Positions 11,044 to 23,044 of a stretch of DNA of 64,000 bases are shown piece after piece (within the stretch, counting starts at the first letter, position 1; each line of letters begins with the position of its first letter). The stretch is from Polytrichum commune (lineage: Eukaryota > Streptophyta > Polytrichopsida > Polytrichales > Polytrichaceae), in contig OX485809.1 in NCBI GenBank assembly GCA_950295325.1, positions 18,800,144 to 18,864,143 of the forward strand. The letters run 5' to 3'. Under the pieces are notes generated by a model. The model did no database searches and was not told where the DNA came from. It saw only the letters and a list, made by a program, of their open reading frames with translations. Made by a program: the position numbers and the translations under genes.

Positions 11044-11563
11044 TGCCCCCTTCCCACCTGACTTTACCAAATAACCAAAGTATTTCCTAAAACCGGGTAA
11101 AGCTCCCTTGGTTATAGCGGAGGCATCCAACTATCCCAATGCACTTACTAGAACTTGCTCCGGAGATTTTCAAGTAGGTTTTAGTTTAGTAGCTTTCACA
11201 CATGTTCATTGTTTTATCTACCAAGCAATGAATGTTGGGTAGTTTTTGTCCCATCCCCAAATGCCTTACTACTCACCTATCTTACCATCGGTTTTTGTTA
11301 ATGCAGCTCCTCGTGCCCTCGTAGCTAAGACTAAAAAGCAACCAATCACAAGGGCTGGAGGCGAAACTTTTAAAGGCCCGATATTCTTGCTTCATGTTTA
11401 GGTACCAATGGGAGGGTTGGTGCTTAAGGCTTAAAATCTCCACTTTTAAGCCATGCCGCATCATTTGCCAACTAAGCTCGGCACTAGATAATGTCGATGG
11501 TATGAAGGCCGGAATGCTAGAACCAACTTTTAGTCTTAGCTAAAGTCAGGTGGAAAGGGGCCA
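11044..11563. mobile_element. PIF/Harbinger-like MITE, 520 bp
   Basis: Inverted ends TGCCCCCTTCCCACCTGACT and (opposite strand) TGGCCCCTTTCCACCTGACT agree over about 24 bases with two mismatches. TAA flanks both ends directly (11041-11043 and 11564-11566), the target duplication usual for PIF/Harbinger/Tourist elements. No transposase ORF inside, so non-autonomous. Confidence 0.65.
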
Positions 11564-11566
11564 TAA

Positions 11567-13839
11567 GCCTACTCGATATAAATCCTAAGGTCCTTATCTT
11601 GAACCCCTATATTATTAATAAATAAAATAAAATGGTCCACATTTAAACTTTATCAACCTTACTTGTAATGAAATTGTACACTTTTGACAATCCCTAATTT
11701 GTGTGGAAGTCTTTTATAAATTTTATATCAAGTGAATTTATTCCTCCCTACATAAGGCCACACATAGTTTCCACAATGCACTATGTGACCCGCCTGGGAA
11801 ATCCAAAGCCAACAAGGATAATGATCGCATTTGGTTGCTTCTCATGCCCAAGACCTAAACCAATGATAAATTGCAATTCAAGAGACCAACCCAGCCATTA
11901 ACCACAACCACAAGGATTCGTACATGACAAATATGATTGAACAAAAATCGTATAGTCATGGTTGTTTGGGGTTATTAACGAGAATGGGAGCACAAGTACC
12001 ATCATGACCATGACCTTTTAATGGGTTTTTGCACTCCTTCCTTGCTCCATTTAGTAATTGACAAAATTACTAAATGCCTAAACTCCTCCCATGCTAGTGC
12101 TTCATGCCTAGAACATTCCTTCAATGTATACTAAGGAAGCTATATATTGGTTTAAGGAAGCTAGTGGTTTTGACTTTGAATATTCATCAAATATTAAAGT
12201 GAGGCTAAAAATATGTTTTCTTACTTTAAACCTATGTTTAGAACAAAGGCTATTACTAATTATTAGTTTTATATCAACCATGTAGCCATATGTATGTGCA
12301 ATAGCTTAAAGTGTTGGCTTAAGCACCCTCTACCTTACCTAAACTTCCCGTTTAGGGCCCGGATCATGCTATGAACCCTACCTACCGGCTCACATTTTTG
12401 CCCAATCGGCTAGCTTCCCGAGGTTGTTTCCACAAACTAAGCTTGGGTCTAGTGTCTCTAACCTTCCACCAACCTATGATAGAGTTTTTGGGTCATTTTG
12501 ACCACTTTCATATTGCCAATCAAGTAACTTTTTTGGTTAGATTTTGCCAACTTCTGAAGGTGGTTTTCGCAAACCGTGTTGAGATCTAGTTTCTCTAATC
12601 TCCTACTAGCCTAGGGTAATGTTTGTAGGTGATTCCGACCACTTGCATGAGGCATTGTGCCATGCGCATCATGTTCATGCACACACCCTGCTTACTATCT
12701 AATGCGTTTCTAGGTGATACATCACAAATTATTTGAGCGCACTTCCACTAACACATTCAAATCCTTAGCCTTGTCAAACCTAAGGAACATGTTAGCTTAT
12801 AAGAAGATCAACAATAAGAGAATACCAACAATTAGTTTAATCTTTAAATCCTTTTCTTGACACCTTACTACTTGTTTTTGAAGGACTGTTGTTTGTCCGT
12901 ATTGCCACATAGTTTTAGACCGCTTAACATCTAGATCTAAAATTTACAAGTTTACACACACTCTCTAAGTTGTCTTTGCACATATGAACTAAGATAGCCA
13001 GAATGCTCTAAGAATATCCTTATATACTTCAAAACAAATACCTACTAAACAATTGAACTTGGTGGCTTGACACCTTGACGAAATGTTGTAACTAGTTGTT
13101 TTGACGCATTTTTGCCCCATGTCCAATTCATGACCAACTAGCACATAAGGACATAAAAGTAATCTACTAGTAAAATTTTCTCAATGTCATTATAATGACT
13201 TCGGATCTATAGTAGTTTCATGGCCGGTTAAATTACTAAGGCCACACATTTACTACTACCAAACATAGTGTTCAATAGTAGAATAGTTATCAAAATTAAC
13301 TAGAACCAACTCTAACACTAGTTGTACAAATCTATATTTGACGTCAACCACTAAAATGCCATTTTTGGCCATTCTCATAATCTATGGCCAATAGTCTAGC
13401 TTTAATAGGTTGGTTTACCAAGGTCATGTCCTTAAAATATAGCACTAAATGCTACCTCAACATGACCACGACCACCTTTGCAGTGTACGCAACCCTTAAA
13501 TCGACATCAAATCCACCCCAATTTACTAATTTTTTATACAATTCCAATTGACCATGCCCGTTTGCCCAATTTGTCCTCTTATGTCTAGACCATGTCTATA
13601 GACATTCGACACCAGATTTGGCCAATGCATCCTTAGATGTCTTCAAAAGCTCAAGGACAATGTGTGTCAGAAAACAACGTGGCACACTACTCCCAAAGTA
13701 TGGGAGGCCTCAAGGGTCATTTACACTAGGGGTGGTTGTATTGTGATAGTGATAGTGGTTTACTTTCTTTGATTGTATTTCCATGGAAAAGGCATAATAA
13801 ATTATGACCACCCCTTACCCCATCAACAACCTTACTATG
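11567..13839. other. Intergenic, no supported gene
   Basis: AT-rich sequence with short frames only. A weak 9-bp inverted pair (AGGGGTGGT, 13728-13736 and 13807-13815) could delimit a tiny element but lacks a convincing duplication. Confidence 0.5.
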
Positions 13840-13854
13840 TGTGTTTAACCACCC
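13840..13854. repeat. LINE target-site duplication, 5' copy
   Basis: TGTGTTTAACCACCC is repeated exactly at 59199-59213, directly after the LINE tail. A 15-bp duplication is typical for target-primed reverse transcription and fixes both ends of the LINE. Confidence 0.9.
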
Positions 13855-14311
13855 GATCTTCAAAAGTGTGGGTCAAAGAGAATGGGAGGATAGTTCCGTA
13901 GTTTGCGGTTAGAGAGAGGAAAGCTGTGCGCCGGTGTTTTTTGAGTTGTGCTCTGCTAGTGTAGTATTGCTGGGAGCACTAGCGGGGAAATGTGCACAAG
14001 CGCTGACTGTGGAAGGAAGGTGTTGTGGTGATCTGCACACACTGCATTGTACATTTTCATGTGTTGGTCGGAAACTCCGAATCTGAGCGAGCTACGGAAT
14101 CCGAAACGAACTGTAGAAGCGAATATGCAGGTATCGCAGACCTTCTGTTAAGCGCTTCTGCATCCCAAGGAGCACACCTCAAACACCGGCGCCACAACCC
14201 TTGATCGACCCGCCCAGCCCAACCGACACCCAACTGATCCAGATCGGCTAAGTCCCCGCCTGACATACACAACTCACAATAGATCCAGCCCCGGTTTCAA
14301 CAACGATTTAG
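13855..14311 (+). promoter_or_regulatory. LINE 5' UTR
   Basis: About 460 bases between the target duplication and the opening of the ORF1 frame (a stop at 14309-14311 closes it upstream). It should hold the internal promoter that LINEs carry. No specific element could be identified. Confidence 0.5.
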
Positions 14312-16234
14312 AGCGCAAACTGCACCAGCTTGACCACAGTCCTCAACACAAATCCCGCCCCGCTTCAACGACCTGACCTTGAAATCTACACCAAGCCCGC
14401 AGTTAGAGACAACATCCAGACTAGCCTCAACAACTTGTACAAGCAGCTACACCAACTTGGAGATCAAACCCAACACTCATCATTGACCCTCTCCGCAGCC
14501 GGAAAGAAGTGCAACACACCCAGGGTACCGAATTACAGTAAGATCTCAAATTCGCACTCATCAACCAGATCCACAACCGACATGGCAAGATCCGCCAGAC
14601 CCAGCACCAGACTTCCCGACTCTCCTCCGCCATCTGAAGAAATGGTAATGGCAGACACATCACCTACCAACAAACGGAACACTCCAGACCACGGCAAATC
14701 AGTACAGAAAAAAACTAAGGGCTACCCCACACCAATCTCAATCCAGCGTGACCATACTCTTTTGGAATTATGGTATGGCTTTCCAGTCATGGAAAACCTG
14801 GCATATGAAGCCAATTTGCCCCCCCCCCTCACCCGAGCATCAGTGCAAGAACTAGTTACCTTGGGATACGTTGCTAGCGAAGCAGAAGAACGTCGCACCG
14901 CTAAAATGTCATTCCCAAGAGTAATGCAGAAATTGTGGCCAACTAGCCGCCCGGACACCGCAGCAGGCCAACACGTCAACCTTACTCAATTGCCTTCCGA
15001 CATTGAGGTACACCCTGTAACACACCTCTCTCTTGATTATCAGGTTCTCCTTCACTTCGAAAAACCTTCCACCCCATTCACCCAAAACCAGATCATGCAG
15101 AAAGTCATCCTACGACTTTCCAATATGAACATCCTGTTAGGTGACCAAATCGGAGAACCAGTAGCCATTCTATGTCATGGACCAAAAATTGCCCGGGTAT
15201 GGTCGGGTATGGTGAAAATTGCACCTCAAGCACCCAGAACAGGACGGGCTAGCCTTACTCCATGGAACTAGAGTCTTTGTCATTACCCTAGACAATGACA
15301 AACCCTACATTGCCAAGGTTGCAAAGTCCTATGACCCGTTGGCTTCAAGCAGCCTCTTATCAGTAAAAATCAACAGTGAGACCATTCGAGACCTTGACGC
15401 ACAGCAGCTCCTCAAAATGGTGGTCGAAACCAGCTTCTGCAGGGGCCACAACTACGAGATCACGCAAGCACAGAAAATGGCAGGAGAGACATACGGGTGG
15501 TTGGTTACCGCATCCCAGTTTTGGGCGAGCTTCTACAACCAATCACCAACAGAGGCGACCAACTCTCCCGAGAAGATGTAGTCAAGAGGAATTGCCTAGT
15601 GCTCATCGCCAAAGGACTCAACCTTACCAAACCCATGGACTCCACAACCGAGGTACTGAAAACTCATCTAGGCCCAAAAAACGTTGCTTCAATTTTTTAC
15701 CCACGATAGAAAGGCTCTACCCACAGTGGAATCGCCAATGTAGAATGTTTGAATTCTGCCGTTTACAAACAGAACCTCCGCAAATCATTTAGACTACATG
15801 GCAAATGGGTGGAGTTCCAACCACATCCGAATAGCTTGGACGGCAACGCCAAACCTGACAACGAAACCCTACGCAAATATGGTTTCCTGGATGTCAACAA
15901 CACAATCGCCAACACCGTCGAGGCACTTCAAAACGCTCCCGGACCCAACAAAAAACAATTGACCAAAGAAGACATCACCATCCTCGTGAAGGATGTAGTT
16001 TCAGACGAAAACGGGAAGCTCCGCTCCGAATTCCAAGCAGACATGACCACATTGAAGACTACAATCAGCTCGGAAGCTCAAATCTACGCTGATCGCATCA
16101 ATTTTGAATTGAGGAATGCCCTGACCAACCTGGAACAAGTCCTGGTACAAAGCATGCAGGTAGTCAAGAATCTCACAAGGCCCACTCTCCCTGCACTAGA
16201 AGACCATAGCTCGCCGCAGCCAAAATTGCTGTGA
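14312..16234 (+). pseudogene. LINE ORF1 protein with RRM, broken
   Basis: ORF1 proteins of this type bind the element RNA and form particles with it. The frame is open from 14312 with no ATG (the apparent start at 14330 is TTG). It shifts near 15196-15215, where GTATGGTCGG is followed at once by GTATGGTG, a 10-bp duplication that moves the frame by one. It shifts back between about 15500 and 15560 and meets a stop at 15707-15709. The C-terminal half has an RRM-like fold signature: CLVLIAKGLNL (strand 1, about 15591) and THSGIANVEC (RNP1-like, about 15720). A helical, coiled-coil-like tail follows to the TGA at 16232-16234. The N-terminal 250 residues are low-complexity and unrecognised. Confidence 0.7.
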
Positions 16235-16957
16235 CACACAACTCCACTGCAGTTCCACCCCAAGCCGCTCTGATCCCTACATCAAACTACCGGCACCACC
16301 TGCAACACCCAAAAACAGGAAAATCTTCGAAACTCTCGCTACACCAAACTGATAGGATAGACTGCACCACAAACTACGACAACGCAGACCCAAAAGCAAA
16401 GCCGCCACAGACACATCCCCAGGCCATGCAATACGAACAGCAATCCAGACACCAACATGCTAGAAAGAAAACCAGAGACCCTCCTCACCGCAACCAACAG
16501 TTGAAGACCCAGTTACACTCACAGATAGATAGTTACTATCTTCTGTACTCGTCACTACTATGTTCTAATAAAACACTCATATTCCACAATACACCGCCTT
16601 TTCTGCCTAATACTCCATTTTTTTGAATGTACCCACTTAAACTAATCCTATACATCTCTACACAAGCAACAGTGAAATCTAGATTTTTAAAACCAAACTA
16701 TGTAAAAATAAAACACAAAACCACCAAACAGACAGGGTCAAATAATCAAATTCAAAAGCCTCTACAAATAATTAGATATAATGTAATACCAAAACCGCTT
16801 AATTACCGAAACACAAAAAACATACGAATCACAAACCCACACATCAAAACAAATTAAAAACCCATATGATAAGCCCCACCTCTATGTAGAAAACATACTA
16901 GTAACTCCCCCAGTAAGTTCTCTACCCACCCCTCTACTTCAAACCACGTTCAAAATC
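16235..16957 (+). other. LINE spacer or decayed ORF2 start
   Basis: Two open frames (16231-16626 and 16627-16857) abut each other. Both are very rich in K, N, Q, T and P, like the adjacent ORF2 N-terminus. They may be the decayed beginning of ORF2 or an untranslated spacer. No motif seen. Confidence 0.35.
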
Positions 16958-17431
16958 TTGAACTACAATAACAAAATAAGAAACACTAACCAAACCATAC
17001 TAACATCCAAAATAAAACCAATAAACCAAAGAAAACAACAAAAATGGACTCAGCCTACCGGCCTTGTCCAAAGAAACAACAATAACAACACCCAAAAGAA
17101 CAAAAGAACACGCAAAAAACCATTGTCAAAAAGGAAAAGAAAATACACACAAATACTATCCTGCATAATCCTCAAAGCCACCAAACCCAAGTTTATAATC
17201 GGGCCACTTGATAATCTAAATACTTATAGCACAAATTTCAAAACAAAAACTCACCTACTTAGAAACAATACACTTTCTATACACCACCGACTTTTACCTA
17301 GAAAATATATCAAAACTAACCCAATACAGGTTCCCAACATCCCACAACACAAAAAACACAAAATTCATAAAACAACAAGAAAAAAAATCAAAAAACTAAA
17401 AAATAAACACCCCAACAAACAAACTAAAAGA

Positions 17432-17600
17432 ACTCAACATAACGGCCTCATCCAAAATAAACGCCAACAACAACGGACTCGGCCTCCCGGCCTCGTCCAA
17501 AATAAGCATCACCAACAACGGACTCGGCCTCCTGGCCTCGTCCAAAATAAACACCACAAACAATGGACTCGACCTCCCGGCCTCACCCAAAATAAACAAA
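17432..17600 (+). repeat. 45-bp in-frame tandem repeat in LINE ORF2
   Basis: Four units of 45 bp encode 15-residue repeats around T(R/Q)xxGL(V/I/T)QNK. The units are basic, and the copies differ mainly at synonymous or polar positions. Confidence 0.8.
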
Positions 17601-17680
17601 GAAAAAAGAAAAAGGAAAAAATAGCCCAAAAAAACCCTCTAAAAAGAAACTTTCTCCACCAAATACTAATATTAGGGGGA

Positions 17681-17704
17681 GACATAGAAACCAACCCCGG
17701 ACCC
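17681..17704 (+). promoter_or_regulatory. 2A-like ribosome-skipping motif DIETNPGP
   Basis: The codons give D-I-E-T-N-P-G-P, matching the D-(V/I)-E-x-N-P-G-P consensus; skipping would occur before the final P. The preceding seven residues are mostly hydrophobic, as usual for 2A. Activity is inferred, not shown. Confidence 0.75.
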
Positions 17705-18339
17705 ATGCCTGACTTATTAAAAACATTCCCACCCATACACCGAAGAAGATCCAAAACATTCTTTATACCAAGTACAATTAAATTACACCCAGAGTACCAA
17801 CATTTAGCAAAACAATTTTCATCCATTCTAAAGATAACACATCCAAATCACGCGGAAACCCGTAACAACTATCCACACCTATCAAACTACATCTATCAAA
17901 ACCAACATCACCCACCACCAAGAATCCTCTACGCGCTTATCATAACAATTAGCCCAATCAAAGAAACATGTAACCTACTCCTAACACAAACTCCAACCCT
18001 AACTGGACAACTTTACTACTAGAAAAAATGTCCTTACTACAAAACCCACCCGAAAGGCACATCTTAACTAAACACCCATACACAGAATTCACAGAAAATA
18101 ACCAAAACCTAATAAACCCACCACAAACCATACACAAGGCAATCCATGATTTCATTCATTAACACAGGGATACTATAACCCTCCAAAACATGCTTGATAA
18201 ATTCCCATTTTTACCCATCAATCTATTAGAAGAAACTTTAAAAATATATGAGCCACTACATGAATAGAATCATCCCCCACCACTCCCAATTATACCCACA
18301 ATACAACCACACGAAGCACAAACTACAAATTACAATACA

Positions 18340-18616
18340 AGATTTATTACATGGAATGCCTCATCACTAAATACGGCCCTCCCAAACTTACATGAACTAA
18401 TTACTAACACACCAGATGAACCCGCCATCATAACAATACAAGAAACTAAAATATCCGCTACAAAAGCTACCAAATACATGCAAAACCTATTCCCAAAATA
18501 CAAATTGATTTTCAATAACACACATGCTCTAACGAGATGCATACAACAAAGAATACCATACACACCCGCAAGAGGAGGTCTCCTTACACTAATACATAAA
18601 AAATATGCATACCCCG
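18340..18616 (+). pseudogene. LINE APE endonuclease, first part
   Basis: The frame around 18346 reads ITWNASSLN, then IITIQETKI (catalytic Glu of the APE fold) and RGGLLTLIHKKY. It is cut after the codons for YAYP by the solo LTR and resumes at 20151. The endonuclease nicks the target DNA to prime reverse transcription. Stops between 18022 and this point separate it from the 2A part. Confidence 0.75.
18612..18616. repeat. 5-bp target duplication of solo LTR A (left)
   Basis: CCCCG here and again at 20151-20155 bracket the solo LTR. Confidence 0.9.
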
Positions 18617-20150
18617 TGTGAGGCCAAACCCACCACCCTTAAGCGTCCTAGTCCGGGTGATGGTTTTGAGAATCACATGTATTGTTTGTGTATTGAAAAT
18701 GCTCCCTTCACATCCCAAGGCATTCATGTCATTTTGAATCACTTTGTTTATTAATGGTAGCCTCTTGACTTGTGGCCGAATTGGCCTTCTCAAGGGTCCA
18801 ACCGGCGGCCTTGGCAACACAAGCTCTCAAAGATATTCCCCTTTGGCCTTTGATTATCCTCTCCTTCACTTTTCCATTGCTAGAGTCTTCTACTTTCTCC
18901 ATCGGCCTAACCTCCTTTGTCTCGCCACCGCGGATGTCCTCCACCTTCTCCATTAGTAATCCAAGTGATTTATTTTGACCAATAGGTTCAAGTGTTGAAA
19001 AACACTTTTCTCAATGATTCAAGCACCAATACATTCAAAAGTCACACATGCCCTACCTAGCCTAATGAATCCAATACTTACCTAAGGCCTAAGATATTCT
19101 AAAATAATCTATTGTGATCCAAGGTTAATTTGTGGTGAGGCAACTAAGGTTACTATGTATTGATTCGTTAAGTGAAGGCCTAACAAGGCTTAGCCCGGGC
19201 TTAATCCAAGATTTGCCTCGGCCCAGTAGAGTTAGCTAGCTGCCCCAGTTGGCTTCGGCCAGTAGAGTTGTATTTGGCAGCAGAGTCAACTAGTTGCCCC
19301 AGAGTGGGCTTCGGCCAGTAGAGTTGTATTTGGCAGCAGAGTCAGCTAGCTGCCCCAGAGTGGGCTTCAGCCAGCAGAGTTGTATTTGGCAGCAGAGTCA
19401 GCTAGCTGCCCCAGAGTGGGCTTCGGCCAGCAGAGTTGTATTTGGCAGCAGAGTCAGCTAGCTGCCCCATAGTGGGCTTTGGCCAGCAGAGTTGTATTTG
19501 GCAGCAGAGTCAGCTAGCTGCCCCCCTTAAATGATACAACCTTAGGTGCTAATCAAACATCCACTAATTCCTTCTTCTTTGCACTTTGGCTAAATGAGCT
19601 AACCTACACCGCTAATGAACTAAACTAATCTAACACACAACTACTCTAAGAGCTACTTACTTCACACACCTTGTCTCAAGCTCTAAGAGCTCACCCCCTT
19701 GAAAGACAATGAGAGAGAGAGAGAGAGGAAAATGAGAGAAAAACACCTTAAGTAGCGAAGAGGGAGAGAGGGAGAGAGGGAGAGAGAGGTGAGGATAGGG
19801 TGAGAGGATTAGCACCTCCAATCACAACCTCTTAATCTTCCCCTTCTAAGTAGGGACTCCTCCCATCCACAAAGCTTTTCCTTCTTTAACCAACAAGGTG
19901 GATCCTAATGTGGGCATTTACCCCGCGGAGCTCACCTTGCCTCACCTTCCTCCATATTCACCTAGTCAAGGCTTTTCCTCATTGAGCTAAAACACCAAAA
20001 CAACCACACAACACTTTCTAATGTCTAACTTAAATCCACACCACTCTTCATTCTTTTTATATTTTGTGAATAATCATAACACATCAAAGTCTAACTAAAA
20101 ATGGTTTCGAAGAGTTAATCACCACATGTGGGCACCATTTTGGGCTCACA
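18617..20150 (-). mobile_element. Solo LTR A, gypsy-1-related
   Basis: The 1534-bp unit reads TGTGAGGCCAAACCC at the left end and GGGCTCACA at the right, the reverse of the gypsy-1 LTR ends (TGTGAGCCC...GGCCTCACA). It is flanked by CCCCG duplications. Near its own 5' end it shares a CAAAATATAAAAAG-like block with gypsy-1 and solo LTR B. There is no internal region, so it arose by LTR-LTR recombination. It interrupts the LINE endonuclease. Confidence 0.9.
19222..19525. repeat. 56-bp tandem repeat in solo LTR A
   Basis: TATTTGGCAGCAGAG recurs at 19271, 19327, 19383, 19439 and 19495, giving an exact 56-bp period over a little more than five copies. It is G/C-richer than the rest of the LTR. Confidence 0.9.
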
Positions 20151-20155
20151 CCCCG

Positions 20156-20385
20156 GCAATATCACTAAAATCCCAACCCCTAGAGAAATATCACCATATC
20201 TACAAATAATAAGAATAGACAACAAACCATTACAAACATGGCTAATTATCCACATATATATGCCGTCACATGTAGAAGACATACAACATATACCTATAAT
20301 CCAACAAAACATAACACAACAAATCACTACACATCCGAATGCCACACACATATTGTGTGGTGATTTCAACAGAGACATAGCACTC
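20156..20385 (+). pseudogene. LINE APE endonuclease, middle part
   Basis: Continues the endonuclease with HIYMPSH and ILCGDFNRD; GDFN is a hallmark catalytic motif of APE-type endonucleases. It is cut two codons later by gypsy-1. Confidence 0.8.
20381..20385. repeat. 5-bp target duplication of gypsy-1 (left)
   Basis: CACTC precedes the 5' LTR and follows the 3' LTR at 31114-31118. Confidence 0.95.
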
Positions 20386-21085
20386 TGTGAGCCCAAAAGG
20401 GTGCCCACATTTAGTCTTAGACCCTTGAAACGTTAGTTGATGCACTTTGAAGTAGCATGTTACTTCACAAAAATATAAAAAGAGTGAAATGTTAGTCTTA
20501 GAAGTACCATGTTGTAAGAGGCTAGGATGTGAGTTGTTATTGTGTTTTTACCTTCGGAAGGATTTGAGTGAATGAGGATAGGTAAGGAGAACTTGGATTG
20601 AGTAGTTAGTGAGTAGGCTAGTACAAATGGATGGAGACAACCAAAGTGACTCAAGAGGCAAGTGCATTCGAATTGGGATGAATGGAGGATCACATGGAGC
20701 GCACAAGTGGACCACCTCATCATGGCCACTTAATGGGGAAGGCCCAAGGAAGAATGCAAGGTGGAGGATAAGCAAATTCTCAAAGCACCAATCAAATCAC
20801 GAGTTAAGCATCGTGGTTTGAATTAAGTGGTGAGCGACGATTTGGGAAAGTAAGGGGAGAAAGTTATGGCGGCGGAAAGCGAAGGAGGCTAAGTTTGGGT
20901 TGAAGCATCCCAAGTTTGGTAAAGTGTGGTAGGTAGAAAGCCAAGGCTAGTTAAATGTTCGAATTAGGATCCTTGTTGATCATTTGAGGGAGGAAGGCTT
21001 AGAAGATAGGATTGGCGCCTACTAAGTAGGAGGAAATCTCAAGGGCTTATCGTGAGCCTTGAGGGTGCTCACCCCCTCAAGCTTA

Positions 21086-21094
21086 CTATATAAT
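21086..21094 (+). promoter_or_regulatory. TATA box in gypsy-1 5' LTR
   Basis: CTATATAAT lies about 700 bases into the LTR, followed by a pyrimidine-rich stretch (TCTTCCCTCACTCATCC) suited to a transcription start. This sets a U3 of roughly 730 bases. The 3' LTR carries the same box at 30046-30054. Confidence 0.65.
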
Positions 21095-21606
21095 CCCTCA
21101 TTCTTCCCTCACTCATCCTCTCTTTCCTTTGTGCTCCAAGGCACCCCACGAGTTATAAGTGTGGGTGTGGGAAGCCATATTGGAGCACATGTGTGTGCTT
21201 AGTTTTTAGTTTGAGAGCCAAGGCTTGTTAGCCTTGAAGAGGGCTTGACCTCTTGGTAGAATTAGTGTTGACGTGAAGGATTTCAAAAGTTAATTCATGA
21301 TTCCAATTTGTGGTACTTTAAGTTCATGTTTTGAATACACGTGGTTGCAAGTTCCATGTTTAAGAGTTGAGCACTGGATGTTGTGATGAGTGCAAAAATA
21401 TACTTGTGTGGATTAGTTAGTCTTAGTGAAGTTAGGAAATTCTCTCTCCCCCTCTCCTCTCTAGGATTTTAGGATTTTAGGATTAGAGAAGAATTGTGTG
21501 ATTAGAAAGGGGTTGTTAGTAGAATTAGGGAAATTAGGTAGGAAGATTAGTTAAGGGCTTGAATAATTAGTGAGGTAGTTGGGGATTACAACTACAAAGT
21601 TGTGGG

Positions 21607-21790
21607 TTCATGAAGGAGCTGGGTTTATGAAGGAGCTGGGTTTGTTTAGTTAGAAAGTAAAGAGCTGGGTTTATGAAGGACCTGGGTTTGTTTAGTTAGA
21701 AGCTAAGGAGCTGGGTTCATGAAGGAGCTGGGTTTATGAAGGAGCTAGGTTTATGTAATTAGAAAGTAAAGAGATGGGTTCATGAAGTAG
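21607..21790. repeat. Minisatellite in gypsy-1 LTR
   Basis: Repeats of GAGCTGGGTTTATGAAG (about 17 bp) are grouped into larger units with TTTAGTTAGAAAGTAAA. They are repeated at the same place in the 3' LTR (30567-30750). Confidence 0.8.
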
Positions 21791-22157
21791 CTTAGTAGAT
21801 AGCCTACCTAATTAGCTCATAGACAAGTAGTTAGTTACATTATGCTAGTTAGTGTTATGTGTGGCTTTCACAAGTAAATGTATTTGAGATTGACTATAGA
21901 GAATAGTGTTTTTTTTAACACTTGCATCCTCTCTTTAAAAATAAACCACGTGCACAACTTAATGGAGAATGTGGAGCACTCTCGCGATGGCAAGACAAAG
22001 GAAGCAAAGACCAAAGTTAAATCCAAGACCACTTGAAGGGTGAACCTTGCACTATGGACTCATCCAAGTCCAAATCCAATACCGCGGAGGAATGTGAGCC
22101 CAAACCCACTACTCGGACTACGGACGCTTAAGGGTGGGGGGTTTGGCCTCACATAAT

Positions 22158-22175
22158 TGGTGCGTCCGCCGGGAG
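22158..22175 (+). promoter_or_regulatory. Gypsy-1 primer-binding site (putative)
   Basis: TGGTGCGTCCGCCGGGAG starts four bases after the 5' LTR, where a tRNA primer should bind to start minus-strand synthesis. It begins with the expected TGG complement of CCA. I do not assign the tRNA. Confidence 0.5.
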
Positions 22176-23044
22176 CGAAGCGGAAGGTAGTTACAAGACT
22201 TGGAGGCAACTAGGAAAAATTGGAGACACAAACTTGAGAGAAGGGAAGGAGCACCCGAAACTCGGTAAGTATTCTCTCTTTGGGTTACATTTGAATTCAT
22301 TGTATTTCAACTATTCCTTGGAATGAATTGCATTGTCAATTACGCAAATTCATTTTTGAGGAAGGAGCGCGGCGAAGGTACGTCCTCAACCTTTTTGGGG
22401 ATTTGCTAAGAACTTAAAACGAACCTATAACCGAGTAGCTCATTAAAACATTAGAGGGTAAATTCACCTTAGGACATTGAACTTTGACACTCACCTCGGG
22501 GTGAGTCTCAAAGTTTTGGGAGTTGTCATTTCATGCTCTAGATTAAATTAATATTTCACAAAGTTTATGGTGTTGTTACATTGAGTCACGATTGAGGGGA
22601 GTGCTAACTCACAGGGGGATGCGATTGCTCAAGGTATGTTTATTTCTTCAAAGTGAACTCATTAACTAATTAAGGAATGCCTTTTGTACTCGTGATTGTT
22701 GTTATCCGTTGTAGAGGGTAATTCCCGAATTGTGGATGGTGTGAGAAGTTGAAGGGTGAAGCCTCGAATTTTAACATAATCTACTCGGAAGGTCACCCCC
22801 TCACAATCGGTATTGTGGTGAGTGTTAATTTGCGGGAAGGTGCGGAGGTGATGCTCCGACTTAACCAAAAAATTAACATGAACATGCCTATCCCCTATTG
22901 GGATTCTTTCACCTAAGTGGGCTTGCAGGTTCTTTTCCTCACCTCCTAAAAAAAATTATAACCACACCAAGACAAGTGAAAATATTAAGAGGGGAATTGC
23001 TAGGATTATGTGTGGTCAAGTGAGGGTCGATCGATTCTTATGGA
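22176..23044 (+). other. Gypsy-1 untranslated leader
   Basis: About 870 bases between the PBS and the gag ATG, without a supported ORF. It would hold the packaging signal. No element identified. Confidence 0.5.

Larger units (their letters stand above)
16958..18022 (+). pseudogene. LINE ORF2 N-terminal part with 2A-like motif
   Basis: An open frame of 354 codons beginning at a TTG, so the true start is not known. The first 240 residues are K/N/Q/R-rich and hold at least four copies of a 15-residue unit (RTRPPGLVQNKHHQQ; 17432-17600) plus a diverged earlier copy near 17045. At 17681-17704 the frame reads DIETNPGP, preceded by a hydrophobic stretch (QILILGG) and followed directly by M. This is the core of a 2A ribosome-skipping peptide, which in other LINEs separates an N-terminal peptide from the endonuclease-RT protein. 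The frame ends with a TAG before the endonuclease, so the present copy is broken. Confidence 0.7.
20386..22153 (+). repeat. Gypsy-1 5' LTR
   Basis: Begins TGTGAGCCCAAAAGG and ends GGTTTGGCCTCACA. It contains a TATA box at 21086-21094 and a minisatellite at about 21607-21790. Confidence 0.95.

Noticed and set aside
13728..13815. Tiny MITE with AGGGGTGGT ends
   Set aside because: Inverted ends only 9 bp and no matching target duplication.
14057..14272. 71-codon minus-strand ORF
   Set aside because: Antisense in the LINE 5' UTR, no motif.
20460..20821. Short ORFs in the gypsy-1 LTR, repeated at 29420-29781
   Set aside because: Non-coding LTR sequence; duplicated only because the LTR is.
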